From: Marsupella aquatica
Taxonomy: Eukaryota; Marchantiophyta
Length of the DNA stretch: 64,000 nt
Direction: 5' to 3'
Assembly: GCA_973895155.1 (NCBI GenBank)
Contig: OZ316893.1
Span: 24,118,001 to 24,182,000 of the forward strand
In this document: piece after piece, positions 1 to 11,594 of the stretch
How the letters are laid out: the number at the start of each line of letters is the position of its first letter
How positions within the stretch are numbered: the first letter of the stretch is position 1
Translations under genes and position numbers: made by a program
Notes under the pieces: model-generated
The model's input: only the letters and a program-made list of their open reading frames with translations
Told to the model about the DNA's origin: nothing
Database searches by the model: none

Positions 1-102
1 AAAACTGATGAATAGCTGTTCAATTCAAACTTCCACACGAAAGAGTCTTGTAGATAACTAGTTTAAATAAGAGAGATAAGAAAAGGTAAAGTGATAACTC
101 AC

Positions 103-1907
103 AGTCCAATATGGCAGCACGGCAAGACCCTGTTTCCTCTTGACTCCATGGAGCTTTGATGGGCAGTGCTTGCTTCCTTGCTTGGCCCCTTCTTTTTTCA
201 GAAACTCTTCAACTTCAGCAGCATAAGCCAGCTTTAGCTCGCATGTCATCCTGGGGGGAGGGCCTCGTGACTCTATCTTTCCATCAAACTTTGCAGCATA
301 GTCAGGAGTACGATACTTGTGATTGGCCTCCAGCCATCTATGGCTTCCAGGGAACACATTTTTTGATAGAGACTGGGACCTTCTACAAGTGACATTGGGT
401 CCACACACTACACAACCATGGTATCCTTTGGTCACTTGACCAGAAATGAGGCCCAAAGCTGGATAGTCATTCACTGTCCATAATAGAATGGCCCTCAGTG
501 TAAACCACTTTTGTTTACCCGGCCTATCTAGTGCATCAAAGCACTTGACTCCTTTCCAGAGCTCTGAAAGCTCTTCTATTAGTGGGGCCATGTAGATAGC
601 TATGTTACGATCAGTTACAGATTCAGGTCCAGGAATCAGTAAAGACAGCATAATAAAAAACTTCTTAGTAGACAACCAGGGAGGTAAATTGTAATTTAAT
701 AACATTACGGGCCATGTGGAATGCTTTAGATTGTTCTCACCAAACGGGTTTACACCATCCAAGGCTAATCCAAGATGAACATTCCGTGGCTCACTCTCAA
801 AAGTATCATCTATATTAGCTTCAATTTCTGCCCAAGCCCTTGAATCTGCTACGTGACGGACCTTTCCATCCTTGCTCTTATTGTCTGCATGCCAGGTCAT
901 GAGCTCCGAAATGGCTTTACATCTATACATGCGTCTCAGTCTTGGTATGAGGGGAAAGTGACGGAGAACTTTGACTGCCTGCTTTGACTGCCCAACCTGC
1001 TTGTACCTAGGTTTTTTGCAGGTTGGACAATGATCGCACTCTAATAAATCCTTTCTGAACAAAACACACCCATCCTCACAAGCATGGATTTTGACATAAT
1101 CTAATCCAAGATGACCAATGAGCTTCTTACATGCGTACAGATTCTTAGGAAGCAAATGCTTTGATGGCATAGTGTGTTTTGCCATCAAGGAAAGAAGCTC
1201 ATCAACACCTGAGTTAGTAAACCCGTTGTTATGGCAGGTGTTCAGAAAGGTCAATACAAAGGACAGCTGGGAAGTATTGCACCCCTCATATAGAGGCGCA
1301 CATGCCTCTGTAAAGGCATTCATCATTCTTTCTTCTGACTCTTGATCCCAACACTCCTCTTGACTAGTCTGCTCCTGAGGTGTGGAAGTTGTGGACTCCA
1401 AGAGCTCATCCATATTAAACATCTCTTCCCCACTTCTCTCTGGATTTTCCCTCGAAGGACTTTCATCTACAGGATCACTTGGATGGTTTTCCACTGCAAT
1501 GCCAAATCCTCCAACAACCGGGGAATTTCCATATCACAGGTTACATCAATGACAGACCCTCCTATAGCTCCAGTATCTATATTGCTACCCTCTGATGGAG
1601 GATTGACCTCGCATAAGTGTTCATTCCACTCCTCATCTGATGTGTCACATTCATCTCCCCACCAATGTCGCTGAGATGGATGTCGGGAGTACAGTAACAG
1701 GTGCTTCTTGACTGTGTGAACACTCACACGGTTACCCCTACAGTTGCAAATGGTGCAAGGGCACTTTATCTTCCCTATACTTGCAGACCTACAAGCAGCC
1801 AGTTGTCGATGCCATAATTTGTCATCCCTAATATGCAACTGAAGATCACTCCTTCGGAAGTCTCTGAATAGCCGAGACTGTCCAAAGCCTACACGATTGG
1901 CACTCAT
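103..1907 (-). CDS. CACTA (En/Spm, tnp2-type) transposase, 5' exons, partial
   Basis: This is the N-terminal and catalytic part of a plant CACTA transposase, which would cut and move its own element in the nucleus. The first segment (to about 1467) has a CPCTIC cysteine motif typical of the transposon-associated domain and an acidic TSDEEW stretch. The second (103-1494) holds the Transposase_21 core: CEDGCVLFRKD, CPTCKKPRYK, LRHFPLIPRLRRMYRC, the LDGVNPFG aspartate and NDYPALG...TKGYHGCVVCG. It aligns block by block with the CACTA copy at 11.6 kb. The ATG at 1907 is the first methionine in frame. The segments are offset by one base near 1490, so a 1-nt frameshift or assembly error is likely. 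A GTGAGT donor follows codon PYWT at 102; the remaining exons lie left of the window. Confidence 0.85.
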
Positions 1908-3630
1908 CTTTGCCAATAAACTTAAAAGACTCTCACCTTACCGGACCACAATGACATGCAGTACAACACACCTCAAAGTTGAATCAGCGCGACGAAGCTA
2001 CTGAATTTTTGCTTCAATTTGATCACGTAAGTGGGACTGCACATTGCCAAGCTCAAATTTGAACATAGTGTTTCATTCCCTCTCATCATTTTCGCTGTAT
2101 ATGGAGAGTAGCACGTACTCACGATTATATTCATTGTCACATTCTCACTTCATGCTAACCTTCTCGTGTAACTGGCAGTGATTGAACCACTTCTAGGAGA
2201 TGATACAGAATTTAAATCCATGGCATCACATGCAATAAAAAGAAACCAAAGGCGTTGATACCTGCTGAGTCGAGGAGAATCTTGAAGTCTTCAAACCAAG
2301 GAGCTTGCATCGTAAACCCCTCACACCTTCAAGGTCACGGACAGACAGCATGAAATGACATCCATCAGCCATGGTCCAAAGCAGTACTACTCCATCTAAC
2401 TCTGCTTCGAGTCCAGGATGACAGACTTACACGCGAATAGACCACAACAAGAAGTTAAAGAAACTTGACACGCATTGACCAGGCGCGACAACAGAAGTTA
2501 ACAGGGTTGCGACTGCGAGGGCGGTGAAGTTAACAGGGTTGCGACTAAAAACCTGAGCAATGAATAAGTTGTTGCTCCTGCAGTCTTGCTGCAAGTCACT
2601 GATTCGTCTGCTGACTCTACTTCAGCACCACAACAATTCAAATAGATGGCAACCTTGATTTCCTTTCTTGCTGAGGTCCTGGAAATCACCGAGTTTACAA
2701 CTTCCAAAGCGGGCGGTATGATCACCTTGTCTGTCCCACTCCAAACTTCGATTCTATCATGCAAATCCGTCCAACATTTGAAGAATGAGTTCACCAACGA
2801 TTAAGCCAAGACGTGAGGCGGTTCAGGGTGAGACTTGCGACGGGCACTGCAGATCAAACTAAGAATGCGAGAATGAGCCTAAGGCAAAGAGTCGAGAAAC
2901 CGAAACCAACATGATGCGAACAAATGTAAAGACTCTGTGCCGCGCGGAGCCGGGCGGGAGTAGGGATCTTACTGCAGAGTGGGACCCGCCCTCCCAATAA
3001 ATCAACTTCTCATTTAATTACCATTGACATTACCCTAAGACAACAATATTAGTGGAGGTCCTTCACTCTTACCTCAAATTCATAATAAATTCCCTCTATA
3101 TCCTAAGATATTTATTCACTAGAAAGTGAACCCCTACTCCTTAAGTAGTCCCCTACAAAGTCTACAACTAAACTCCACTATCAAAATTAACCCTTTGAGT
3201 GTTTTACATAACTCATTTCCAAAGCTTCTTCCAAAGTCAAAAGGGCCATCTATCATGTAATAATTTGATGTCAATTAACCATACCCATACCCATTTTGGC
3301 CAAACTACTGGCAACATCTTAGCTAGAAAAGTGTGACAAAGCTAACACTCTTTTGTTGGATATTATAGCCAGATTCAAAAATGGAAAGTATAGGGTGAAG
3401 ATGGTACAATATTAAATGCACTACCTTTCTGGCCGGTCAGACGATAGTCCAAATTGACCTGTGGATCAAGTATGTTAGAACGCAAGCTACCTCTCTTTTC
3501 GTCCACCCCTTTTTGTAAAGTGCCCCGGTCTTAAGAAAGGGTCAGATAGATTAAAATAATTAGTATTGACTAGGTACTGAATTTTAGCCTGGCCTGGGGA
3601 TTCTGAAATTTACGGTCAAACACCATTCAG
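1908..3630. other. gene-free stretch beside the CACTA fragment
   Basis: I see no coding sequence that I trust here. It should contain the promoter and 5' terminal region of the minus-strand CACTA element, but I could not identify its terminus. From about 3000 it becomes AT-rich with short AGTCTACAA/AGTCCCCTACA-like words. Confidence 0.4.
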
Positions 3631-3799
3631 CACCCACCAGTCTCAAACCACTTGGGTGATTCAGTGGTTTTATAAAACACGGCTCGCACCACTGCAATGA
3701 GAGTGGTATAAGCAGTGCTTTAATTCTTGTCATCTCAAAGCACCTGATTATGAGTGGATTCTGAGTGGGTTCTTCAAGTTGCAAAGACCCAAGCTAAGA
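3631..3799. repeat. direct repeat R1, copy 1 (about 0.17 kb)
   Basis: From 3663 to 3799 the sequence matches 4128-4265 with only a few differences, including one missing A (TATAAGCAG versus TATAAAGCAG). Similarity weakens upstream of 3663. The unit holds a small inverted repeat around ACCACTGC...GAGTGGT. It carries no coding sense and may be subterminal transposon DNA. Confidence 0.85.
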
Positions 3800-4096
3800 G
3801 GGCTGGCACATTGTATTTATAATTTTAGAACATGGGGTGCCAATGGTAGGCTCATGATTTTTGGTTGTAGCCTTCCTCATTCCTCCAACTTAGCTCCATC
3901 ACATTGCTCCTGAAGGACAGCTCTAACACAATGGCCTCCCAGTTTGAGCAAAACCACCCACCCCATCACACAAGAAATCAAAAGGTGCTAAGTTTTGGGG
4001 CACATAGAAGTTGAGCAACTCCTTCCACCACCTTTAGCAACATCACTCCAAGAGTTTGTGGAATTGGAGAAATAGAGTTAGTGGGTGACCCTACCA

Positions 4097-4265
4097 TGTA
4101 CCACTGGTGAAACCACTCAGACCTCTTAGTGGTTTTATAAAACATGGCTCGCACCACTGCAATGAGAGTGGTATAAAGCAGTGCTTTAATTCTTGTCATC
4201 TCAAAGCACCTGATTATGAGTGGATTCTGAGTGGGTTCTTCGAGTTGCAAAGACCCAAGCTAAGA
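4097..4265. repeat. direct repeat R1, copy 2 (about 0.17 kb)
   Basis: Second copy of the repeat at 3631-3799, same orientation, about 465 bp downstream. Both copies end at the same point, in AAGCTAAGA. Confidence 0.85.
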
Positions 4266-6636
4266 CGTGTGACATATTATTTTGACAATCTAATTTGAGT
4301 AGATGAGATGCAAATAGTGTATGTGTGCAAGTTTTTTGGTTATAACTAACAGCTGCATGCTTCTTCACTCCTCCACGTCAGCCCCTTAGTGATATTAAAT
4401 TAATTCATTTTAAGCAAGAACTAAAGATTGTCTCGCGCAAGACTAAGTGCCAAACGGATAACATTTAAATTAATTAATTTGTGGTAGAGTTGGGAGGTAG
4501 CAATGTCCAACCACCGTATCAAACTACATTCTTTTTATTCAGATTTGTTCTATAGAGATTAATTGAGAAATATTTACTTTGGGTGTATATGCTTCTATGT
4601 CCCTAGTCTAAGGTAAGAACCTTTGGATCAACGTAAGTTTGTGTGCCAGTTAAGCAGTTTAAACATACACTGTCTGCTTCTAGCATTGGTGTAGTCACTA
4701 GTGCTGCGCGTTAAGTTTAGTTCAAGAAGAGGAATTCTCGCTACGAGAAGACTTTGCCAGAATGCACTCCTTTGCCAGTTTTCCAGAATGCACTCCCCTT
4801 GCATTCCTTTTGAGTGAATCCTGAAACGCGAGCAGAGGGGACGACACACACCCGCAAGCTATAAACCACAAGCGCAAGCTGCTGCCATAGGACTCTTGTT
4901 GAAATCGAGTACAGTTTTGTAGCATAGCGGATTTCCTATAGCGGTTCATCGGCATCAGTGAGTGAGCACGCGAGAGGAAGGGAGGTGGAAGGGAAGCAAG
5001 GAAGGGAGGGGGAAAGAAAATCTGACTTCAAGAGTTCCGTCAAGGCGCAAGCGGCAGTTTTCTTTGGCACGGATCAATGCTTACTCGAAGCAATTCTTAC
5101 TCGAAGCAATACGAAGGACGGATTGACGTCAAGCTTACTCGAAGCAATTCTTTCAAATCTTAGTGATCACTCTGGCTCGGCACAAATGGAGGGCTCAATT
5201 TCTTGACAAAAGGTCAATCACTCACCGCCCTTGCGAGCTGCGAGGCCGTCAACTTCCTAGTTCGCCACGCCCACAACCATCATCATCAGCTCTTCTCTTG
5301 AATGCTGTCACTACATTTCTCATTTCAAGAAGGCGGGCAATCGCAATAGGAAGCCACTGAGAAGTGATGACCTTCATTAGATGCGAATTGCACCTTAGCT
5401 AAGACAGTTTAGGGTTTGCAGATGGAATAATTTCATGGCTGTATGGGATGGTTGCAATTGGGAGGGACGGGTCACAGGGTGATTTCTCTTGCATATACAA
5501 CGTGAGGCCAGGTCATAGGGTTGACAGTCTGGAAATTTGGAATATTTTTACAAGTGTTGTTTCTTACGAAGGAGGAATTTAATTTGGTCGCGCACAGGTA
5601 GGCTATAGGTAGGCTACGTAAGGGGATGAGTGTGAGGTTAAGACGATTGCTGGGAAACCTGGTGGAGGGCAGGCAGGAGGCCATTAGGATAGCAGAGAGG
5701 AACAAAAAGTTTGATTCAAGCTGCTGGAATTGTTGAGGCCGACATCCAACTTTCGTCCGCTTCCATGGAGAGGAAAGCGACAGGAAGACTTTGTATTCCC
5801 TATCTTTGTATCTGTCATCATCTACTAGCTCTTTGTGTTCCTGGTTAGACTAGCTTGGTGGTCTCTCATACATTGCACGGTTTTGGAAGAAAGTGTGGTG
5901 GCGAGTGGCTGGACTATGTACTTAATACTATCTCTCTGGTAAGTCTCATTATTTGTTCACCTATAATTAATTGGATCTATTGTCTGCTTACTCAGACAAG
6001 CGTTCAGTTTGTCAGTTTTGCCTTTCGTTCCTTGGCGACTCAACCTAGCTACTTCATATGCATTGTAATATCTCGTAGCACCTGTGTCCGTTACTATCCA
6101 GAGTTTGCAATTGAGTTGGGGAGAACCCCATTGCACTGTCAACAAGAAGATTGCAGTGATTTGTCGAGGGCAATCAGCCATTAGACTCTACTTTTATTAA
6201 TTAGTTGGTCACAAATGTTATTCTTCAGTTGTTATTTCAGCACGCCCGGCATGGTAGTATGTTGCTGATCAAAGCCCGATCGGACTGCATTGCAGAGTTT
6301 GCAGCTTCTCATTTGATTAAGAAAATAATGACCAATTGCAACAATTTAAGAAAAGCTGCTTTGAGCCGTTCATTGATGTTGTTGATGTCTTCACCACAAA
6401 GAAATCTGCAACAAGGTTTTGCCAAATTAAGATCATGCTTGTCGTTGAGGGGTCCACGTGCTTTCAGAGTCACTTTGTATTCTTCTATATCCCTTAGGGC
6501 TGATTGTTATACATTGAGTCACAACTAATTCACAATATTTTTGTGGCTTTCTCAGGTAAGTTTCCTCGCTAGGGTACATCATCGATCCTTTGCAAGCAAA
6601 CGGGAGACTAAGCTAGTAACTGAGTCCGCTTGCAGT
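4266..6636. other. gene-poor stretch
   Basis: Short ORFs exist on both strands, but none resembles a known family. A G/A-rich block lies at 4970-5030, with repeated TTACTCGAAGCAAT words at 5080-5150. The last few hundred bases may be leader or upstream exons of the gene that follows, since CAG-ending pyrimidine-rich acceptors occur near 6555 and 6635. Confidence 0.35.
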
Positions 6637-7386
6637 ATGGCAATAGAGGCAAAGTTGGAGGATGCATGGAGCACCTGTAGGCAAGCTTTTGGTGCAATTT
6701 TGTGGTCAGCTGTGGCCTTAGTTTGTGACGGCCTGTTTTGGTCTTGCCTTGGACTACTGAGCGAGTTTTTCCGCTTTTTGCATGAGCTGCTTGAGCGTCT
6801 CATTGCTGTTGCTCGTCCTCAACCAGAAGTTCCTGATTTCAGCCCTCAGTCTGTTGGTAATCTCACTGTTGTTGCTCGTCCTCAACCAGAAGGTCCTGAT
6901 TTCAGCCCCCAGCCTGTTGAGAATCTCACTACTGTTGCTCGTCCTCAACCAGAAGGACATAGTTCCAGCCCTCATCCTGCTAAGAATCCAAAAGATGAGC
7001 ATGGAGAGCAGCAATGGATGCATCCTGTATATGAGCACCATAGCCAGCCAGCTCAAATTCCAGCTCAGCAACCGATAGTGAGAGAGCAACATCTACTGTA
7101 TGAGCATGGGCAGGCAGCTCAAGTTTCAGGGCATGGCCAGCATCAGATTGATCCAAGCTTTGATGTATTATATTTTAGATGCAATCATCCCTCCTTGCAT
7201 AGTAGGAAACGGTGGTATGCAGTGGGGAAAGGCCGGAATCCTGGTATCTATGAATGTTGGGAAGAAGCAGAGCGCGAAGTCTCAGGTTTTAGTGGCAATA
7301 AACACAAGTCTTTTAGGCTTATAGAAGAAGCAGAGAACTGGTTACTGGGTCATGTGCCGATAGAAGGTCTACATAGGAATTTATAA
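6637..7386 (+). CDS. small protein with RNase H1 N-terminal (hybrid-binding) domain
   Basis: The protein is about 249 residues from the ATG at 6637, the first in-frame methionine. Its last roughly 70 residues fit the RNase H1 N-terminal / Cauli_VI domain: RWYAVGKGRNPGIYECW, then VSGFSGNKHKSF, and a final EEAENWL helix. This compact fold binds RNA-DNA hybrid or double-stranded RNA in RNase H1 and in caulimovirus viroplasmin. No RNase H catalytic domain follows; the frame stops at 7386. The middle is a three-copy proline-rich repeat of VARPQPEGPDFSPQP type, then a Gln/His-rich linker. The N-terminus has a hydrophobic stretch around residues 25-45. Function is not assignable beyond probable nucleic-acid binding. 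Confidence 0.6.
   Translation: MAIEAKLEDAWSTCRQAFGAILWSAVALVCDGLFWSCLGLLSEFFRFLHELLERLIAVARPQPEVPDFSPQSVGNLTVVARPQPEGPDFSPQPVENLTTVARPQPEGHSSSPHPAKNPKDEHGEQQWMHPVYEHHSQPAQIPAQQPIVREQHLLYEHGQAAQVSGHGQHQIDPSFDVLYFRCNHPSLHSRKRWYAVGKGRNPGIYECWEEAEREVSGFSGNKHKSFRLIEEAENWLLGHVPIEGLHRNL
6808..6996 (+). repeat. 63-bp in-frame tandem repeat, 3 copies
   Basis: Copies start at 6808, 6871 and 6934 with GTTGCTCGTCCTCAACCAGA. Each encodes a 21-residue Pro-rich unit. Period is a multiple of three, so the frame is kept. Confidence 0.9.
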
Positions 7387-8439
7387 GAACTTTTGCGGAT
7401 CTAACTTGGCAGTGTTGTTGCACTGCACATTGTAATACATTTTGTAAAATTAAAACAGTTTCAATGTTTATTTGTACTCACACGTTGTACAAGATGAAGT
7501 CTACTTATGGTTGAGTAACCAGCAAACTCTCTTGCGATCCTTTGCAAGATTGTATTTCCACCAGAATATTTATACTCCCACCCGCAGAGCTTGCATTGTA
7601 GTAGTTCCGTGCTCATTACCAACTGGCCCATGCAAATCCACATTTAACTGCGTAAAGAGCTTGCTACCCTGGTTGCTACTAAGAAATGATTTGTAGGCCA
7701 AATCAAACTACAAATGGTCCAACATATATTTGTTCAGCAAATATATAGCAGCTGCTCAAGATAGAAGTGTACAACTATATGTTCCTGACCAAGTCTTTTA
7801 ATGGAAAACACTGATGTCTCAAGGTTTCTGTTGGGCCAGTCCTTTCTCACCGTTGTCCCATATAACTCTATGTGTCATAGTCATTAGCCACCGTCACCCA
7901 AACAACTACAAAACTACCTTAAACAACTAGAATCCTCTTCATCTCTAATTAGAGTAGTTTTTTAAATTGTCCTTAGTCACTCAAATAAAACAAATGAGTT
8001 ATTCTTTCTATTGCAGTGGTAAACTTAGTTGCTTTTACAAGCCAGATACCACTCTTTGAAAACACAGTTGTTGGGATTGCTTAAGAGTTGTTTCCGACCA
8101 GGAGTAAAAAAGGACATAGTTGTAAAAACCCAATTTCCTTCTAGTGACATGTCACGACTGTTATATGTGATTCAAATGCATTAAATCTTGTTGCAGATCT
8201 CCTTTGGTGAATCATAGCCACAAAATTGAGGTGTAGGTGGAGCTATTGTACTAGGGGATCAGTTTTCAGTGTGGGCTCAACAAACCAAAAAGTATGTCTA
8301 CTCTGCACATGTGTGTGAACATTTCATTGCAGTAGCAATTGCCACTCTAGTCTATATGCTACACTGTACTTTTTGTACACTGCTAAATTGTATTGTCTGT
8401 GCACTCTGCTAAATTGGACTATCTATCTCATGCGTAGGC
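7387..8439. other. gene-free intergenic stretch
   Basis: This is AT-rich DNA with no credible coding sequence. Several AGTC-containing words (AAGTCTTTTAA, CCAGTCCTTTC, TTAGTCACTC) occur at 7790-7990. They resemble the subterminal words near 19.2-19.4 kb, but I found no CACTA terminus here. Confidence 0.35.
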
Positions 8440-9118
8440 ATGGCACGCCCTAAAATCCGAGCCAAGAAGCGGGGGACAGAGGTGAGCAACATAGGTGTAG
8501 TTGGGCTAGATGGTAGTAACTTCTCCGCAAGTCAGATTTTCCAGAAGGCAGCTCATTGTTGTGCCATTTGTGACGATGGTGGGGGCTTAGCCATATGTGA
8601 GGGCCCTTGCATGAGGTATTTCCACCTCAACCCGAAGTCTGACCTTGCTGCAGAAAACAACTGTCCAGGGGTGGGCCTCCCGTCAGCACACCAAGGAGGC
8701 TGGATGTGCACTGATTGTTTGGAGAAGCAGGCTAAGTGTGCACAGTGTGGGAAGTTGGGGTCTTGAGGGCTCTGTTGATGCTCCACCACTTGTTAGGAAA
8801 TGCCCTAATAGATATTGTGTGAGGTTCTTTTGTTTTTCATGTTTGCCCGATCTTGCCACAGCTTGCCCACTTCATAAGTGCAAGGCATGTGGTCAGCACG
8901 ATGAAGATTTCTGGGTGGACATAGTCCACTGTGTTAGGTGTCCCACCATGTGGCACTTTCATTGTTTGAAGGAGCATCAAGCAGAAGGCTATGCTTGTGA
9001 CAGACACATCTATCATCACTCTGCACATGGTGTTGATCGATGGATCTTCTATTGTCATCGCCATGCCATAGATCCTACTTTGCACACTCCCACGAGAGAT
9101 CACATTTCTTGGTTTTGA
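8440..9118 (+). pseudogene. EDM2-like PHD-finger array (one frameshift)
   Basis: The PHD/zinc-finger array matches the arrangement of plant EDM2, a nuclear chromatin reader acting on silenced transposon-bearing genes. The first finger is CAICDDGGGLAICEGPCMRYFH...GWMCTDCLEKQAKCAQCGKLG. A second block has VRKCPNRYCVRFFCFSC...CPLHKCKACG. A third reads VHCVRCPTMWHFHCL and ends RWIFYCHRHAIDP...TPTRDHISW, the EDM2 signature end. The two halves are one base out of frame at a GGGG run (8757-8760), so this is a 1-nt insertion or an assembly error. ATG at 8440 is the only upstream start. EDM2's other domains are absent; a BRCT module follows instead. Confidence 0.7.
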
Positions 9119-9944
9119 ACCTGAATAATGTACATGCATAGTGCACCTGATGTGGATACCTTGGAGATTGCAGACATTCCAATTTTGAGAAGAAGGACCT
9201 CTGTAGGAGAGGATGCTTAGGCAACAAGTACCCTAAGTTCATTACTTGTTCCTGGGTACATGCCTTAAAAAACTCCCCTTAAGCCTTCTAGGAACTGTTT
9301 TAACTCTACAATCATTTTGATCATGACTTACATGACACTGCTTAAATTAAATCAGGACTTCTCATTATGAGCATATAAGTTACAAGGCTATTTAATTTGC
9401 GAGAATTCCCTTAAAGTGTACCAACATTTTGTATTCTCATTGAATGTCTGCCCATTTACAACATCTGTATGTGGCATCACAAAACAATTGCACTTGTCAC
9501 CTTCAATATTGTGAAGGCACATATTCAAACTATGAGGTGCATGCTTGCAGGTGTCTAGTACGTTTGTCCCAATATTTCTCCCGTTTGGAATCGGAGCAGA
9601 CTCACCAGACGACTGGACTGGACCAAGTTGTAAACGCAGCATTTTAAGGGCCCTCCGATTATCAGGTGAACGCATTATCTTCCGGTCTGCAGTGATTAGG
9701 TGGCCCGTGTGTACATGGCCTCTAGGAAACGTACAAAGGTTGACCACCCGCCTCTGTTGGCTGGAATCAAAGCCATTTTGATTCCTGGCCACTATGGGTT
9801 CACCCAAGTGAGTTGGCCAATCGTACAAAAATGATTCTCAGAGTTCCATGGGACTGAAGTCAAGGACATCACTCCACAGACTACACATGTTGTTGCGGGG
9901 ACATGGCTGGATGTGATGAACAAGTGGTCATGGTCCTTCATTGA

Positions 9945-10562
9945 TCTGCCATTACCAACCAAGGTCTAAAAGTAGTTGAAGTCTCTTGGCTGACCGATTC
10001 TGTTAAACATAGGTGTGTACAGAGTACTGAGCAATATGAGTTGTGGGAGAGTGAGGAGGCCACTGCAGAGGCTTTGGCTGAAAAGGAAGCCTATGAAGCA
10101 GTGGCAGAGAAACCCAACTTTGCTTCTGTCCAATATGGACGTGTTGTCAACATAGGACACCATCCTATGCGTGCAGATGCTATATTGAATGAGCATGGCA
10201 AGGAGAGAAATACCATTATGAAGGGGTTCAGTGTGGTATTTGCAGAAGAAGGAATTGGGGAGACTAAGTGCAGACTGTACAAGTCCATAGTTGTTGAGCT
10301 AGGTGGGACAGTGGAGGAGAGTCTAACAGAAACCTCCACTCATGTTGTAGGTTTGTCATACATGAAAATATGCAGAAAATTCTTTAAGACAATAGTGCGT
10401 CATTTTGTCATGAACAACAATCTTTGGGTGCTTTCCCCTGATTGGCTTATGGAATCAGCAGATAGAGGGAAGCGACAGAATGCTTGGGACTTTGATATTT
10501 TTGAGGCCTGGCCCTCCAAGATTCAGCGGAGATGTATGCTTAGCAAAGGTGGGAGAGAGTGA
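9945..10562 (+). CDS. tandem BRCT-domain protein, C-terminal part
   Basis: Open reading frame with the end of one BRCT domain (GLKVVEVSWLTDSVKH, from about 9963) and a complete second BRCT: FSVVFAEEGIGETKC...VELGGTVEESLTETSTHVV...NLWVLSPDWLMESADRGKR. BRCT pairs bind phosphopeptides in DNA-repair and chromatin proteins. Upstream of a TGA at 9942, the frame carries ITPQTTHVVA, the middle of the first BRCT, with a further frameshift near 9890. The same strand and spacing suggest it was one gene with the PHD array at 8440-9118, making a PHD-BRCT protein. No plausible ATG lies at the 5' end of the open part. Conserved BRCT glycines and tryptophans are present. Confidence 0.65.
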   Translation, partial: SAITNQGLKVVEVSWLTDSVKHRCVQSTEQYELWESEEATAEALAEKEAYEAVAEKPNFASVQYGRVVNIGHHPMRADAILNEHGKERNTIMKGFSVVFAEEGIGETKCRLYKSIVVELGGTVEESLTETSTHVVGLSYMKICRKFFKTIVRHFVMNNNLWVLSPDWLMESADRGKRQNAWDFDIFEAWPSKIQRRCMLSKGGRE

Positions 10563-10860
10563 GGAGTAGGAGTCCCTCATATTTTTGTATAAATCACAAT
10601 TTTGTAATAAATGTGATCCTTGAACTAACTCATCTTGTCATGGTTGGTCGCAGTTGAAGTGATTGTTGTTTCCTGCTGCGTGGGGTGTGATTGTGAATCT
10701 ACTTGCTGGGCTCTGTTTGGCTGAAGACTTTGGTGGGTATGCTGCCTCTTCCAAACCGTCAGGCCCTATGTAGGGTCCTCCTACGGGTTGCATCGTGCAT
10801 GGCTACTGCTTGGGCTTACTTGTGTGGATTGGTAACCAGACAGAGTGTAGCTCCATCCGA

Positions 10861-11276
10861 GGTATGCCTGCAGACCTTGGATGTGTTGTGAATGCTGTGG
10901 TGAATGAGGATGCACAGTCCGAAGAGGACATTTACTTTTCAGCAGATGAGTTAGACAAGCACGATGTTGTAGGTGGTTCCTTGTTGCCTGATTTGGCAGA
11001 TGATATAGTTCTTACACATGTCTGGCCGAGGGTTCTTGTGGTGTCTGGCGCACAAGATATCTGCAAATATAGACTAATTAGTACGTACCCAGTGGAGGGA
11101 CTTGGTAGCAACATGTGCACCATGGAGGGCACTGCTGCCACTGCTTGTAGGCACGGATCGAAGACCACCATGGCATGAGCAGGGTTTAGACCTTGATGAC
11201 TTAATGTACATGCCTGAGTACCTCAGGGCTGAGTGGCATCGACAACAGGATTGGTATCCGTATTTGATGTGGTAGT
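10861..11276 (+). pseudogene. possible F-box-like fragment
   Basis: One frame reads LPDLADDIVLTHVWPRV, resembling the F-box start of the ORFs at 32.5-34.2 kb (LPGLPDDIVEKYIWPLV). It follows an acidic region. The frame stops at 11178 and another frame continues with LDDLMYMPEYLRAEWHRQQDW to a stop at 11276. I infer a decayed exon of an F-box-like gene; the evidence is one motif. Confidence 0.3.
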
Positions 11277-11594
11277 AAGATGAGGACATCTCACATCGGT
11301 CTCGCACCTGGCACCTGTGTCTATGACTATACATGATTGGACTCTGATATGGTCATGGATGTACGTGCAGAGGCAGTACATGTGAGGACAGCGGAGGAGT
11401 TGACACCCTCAAACATTTAGGAATTTTGTCTCATTCACTTGAGAATAGGTACATGACTCAGGCACCTATATTTTTTGTTTTTTTGTTTTTTTGGAACGTT
11501 ATGCTACGTATTTTGGCAAGTACAGTCGGGGGTGAAATCCTTAACAGGAAGTGTATTTTTCACTTGCATAATAAAATGACAGGGTGCTGAGTGC

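Noticed and set aside
156-392. Plus-strand ORFs opposite the CACTA transposase
   Set aside because: Antisense shadows of the conserved minus-strand transposase.
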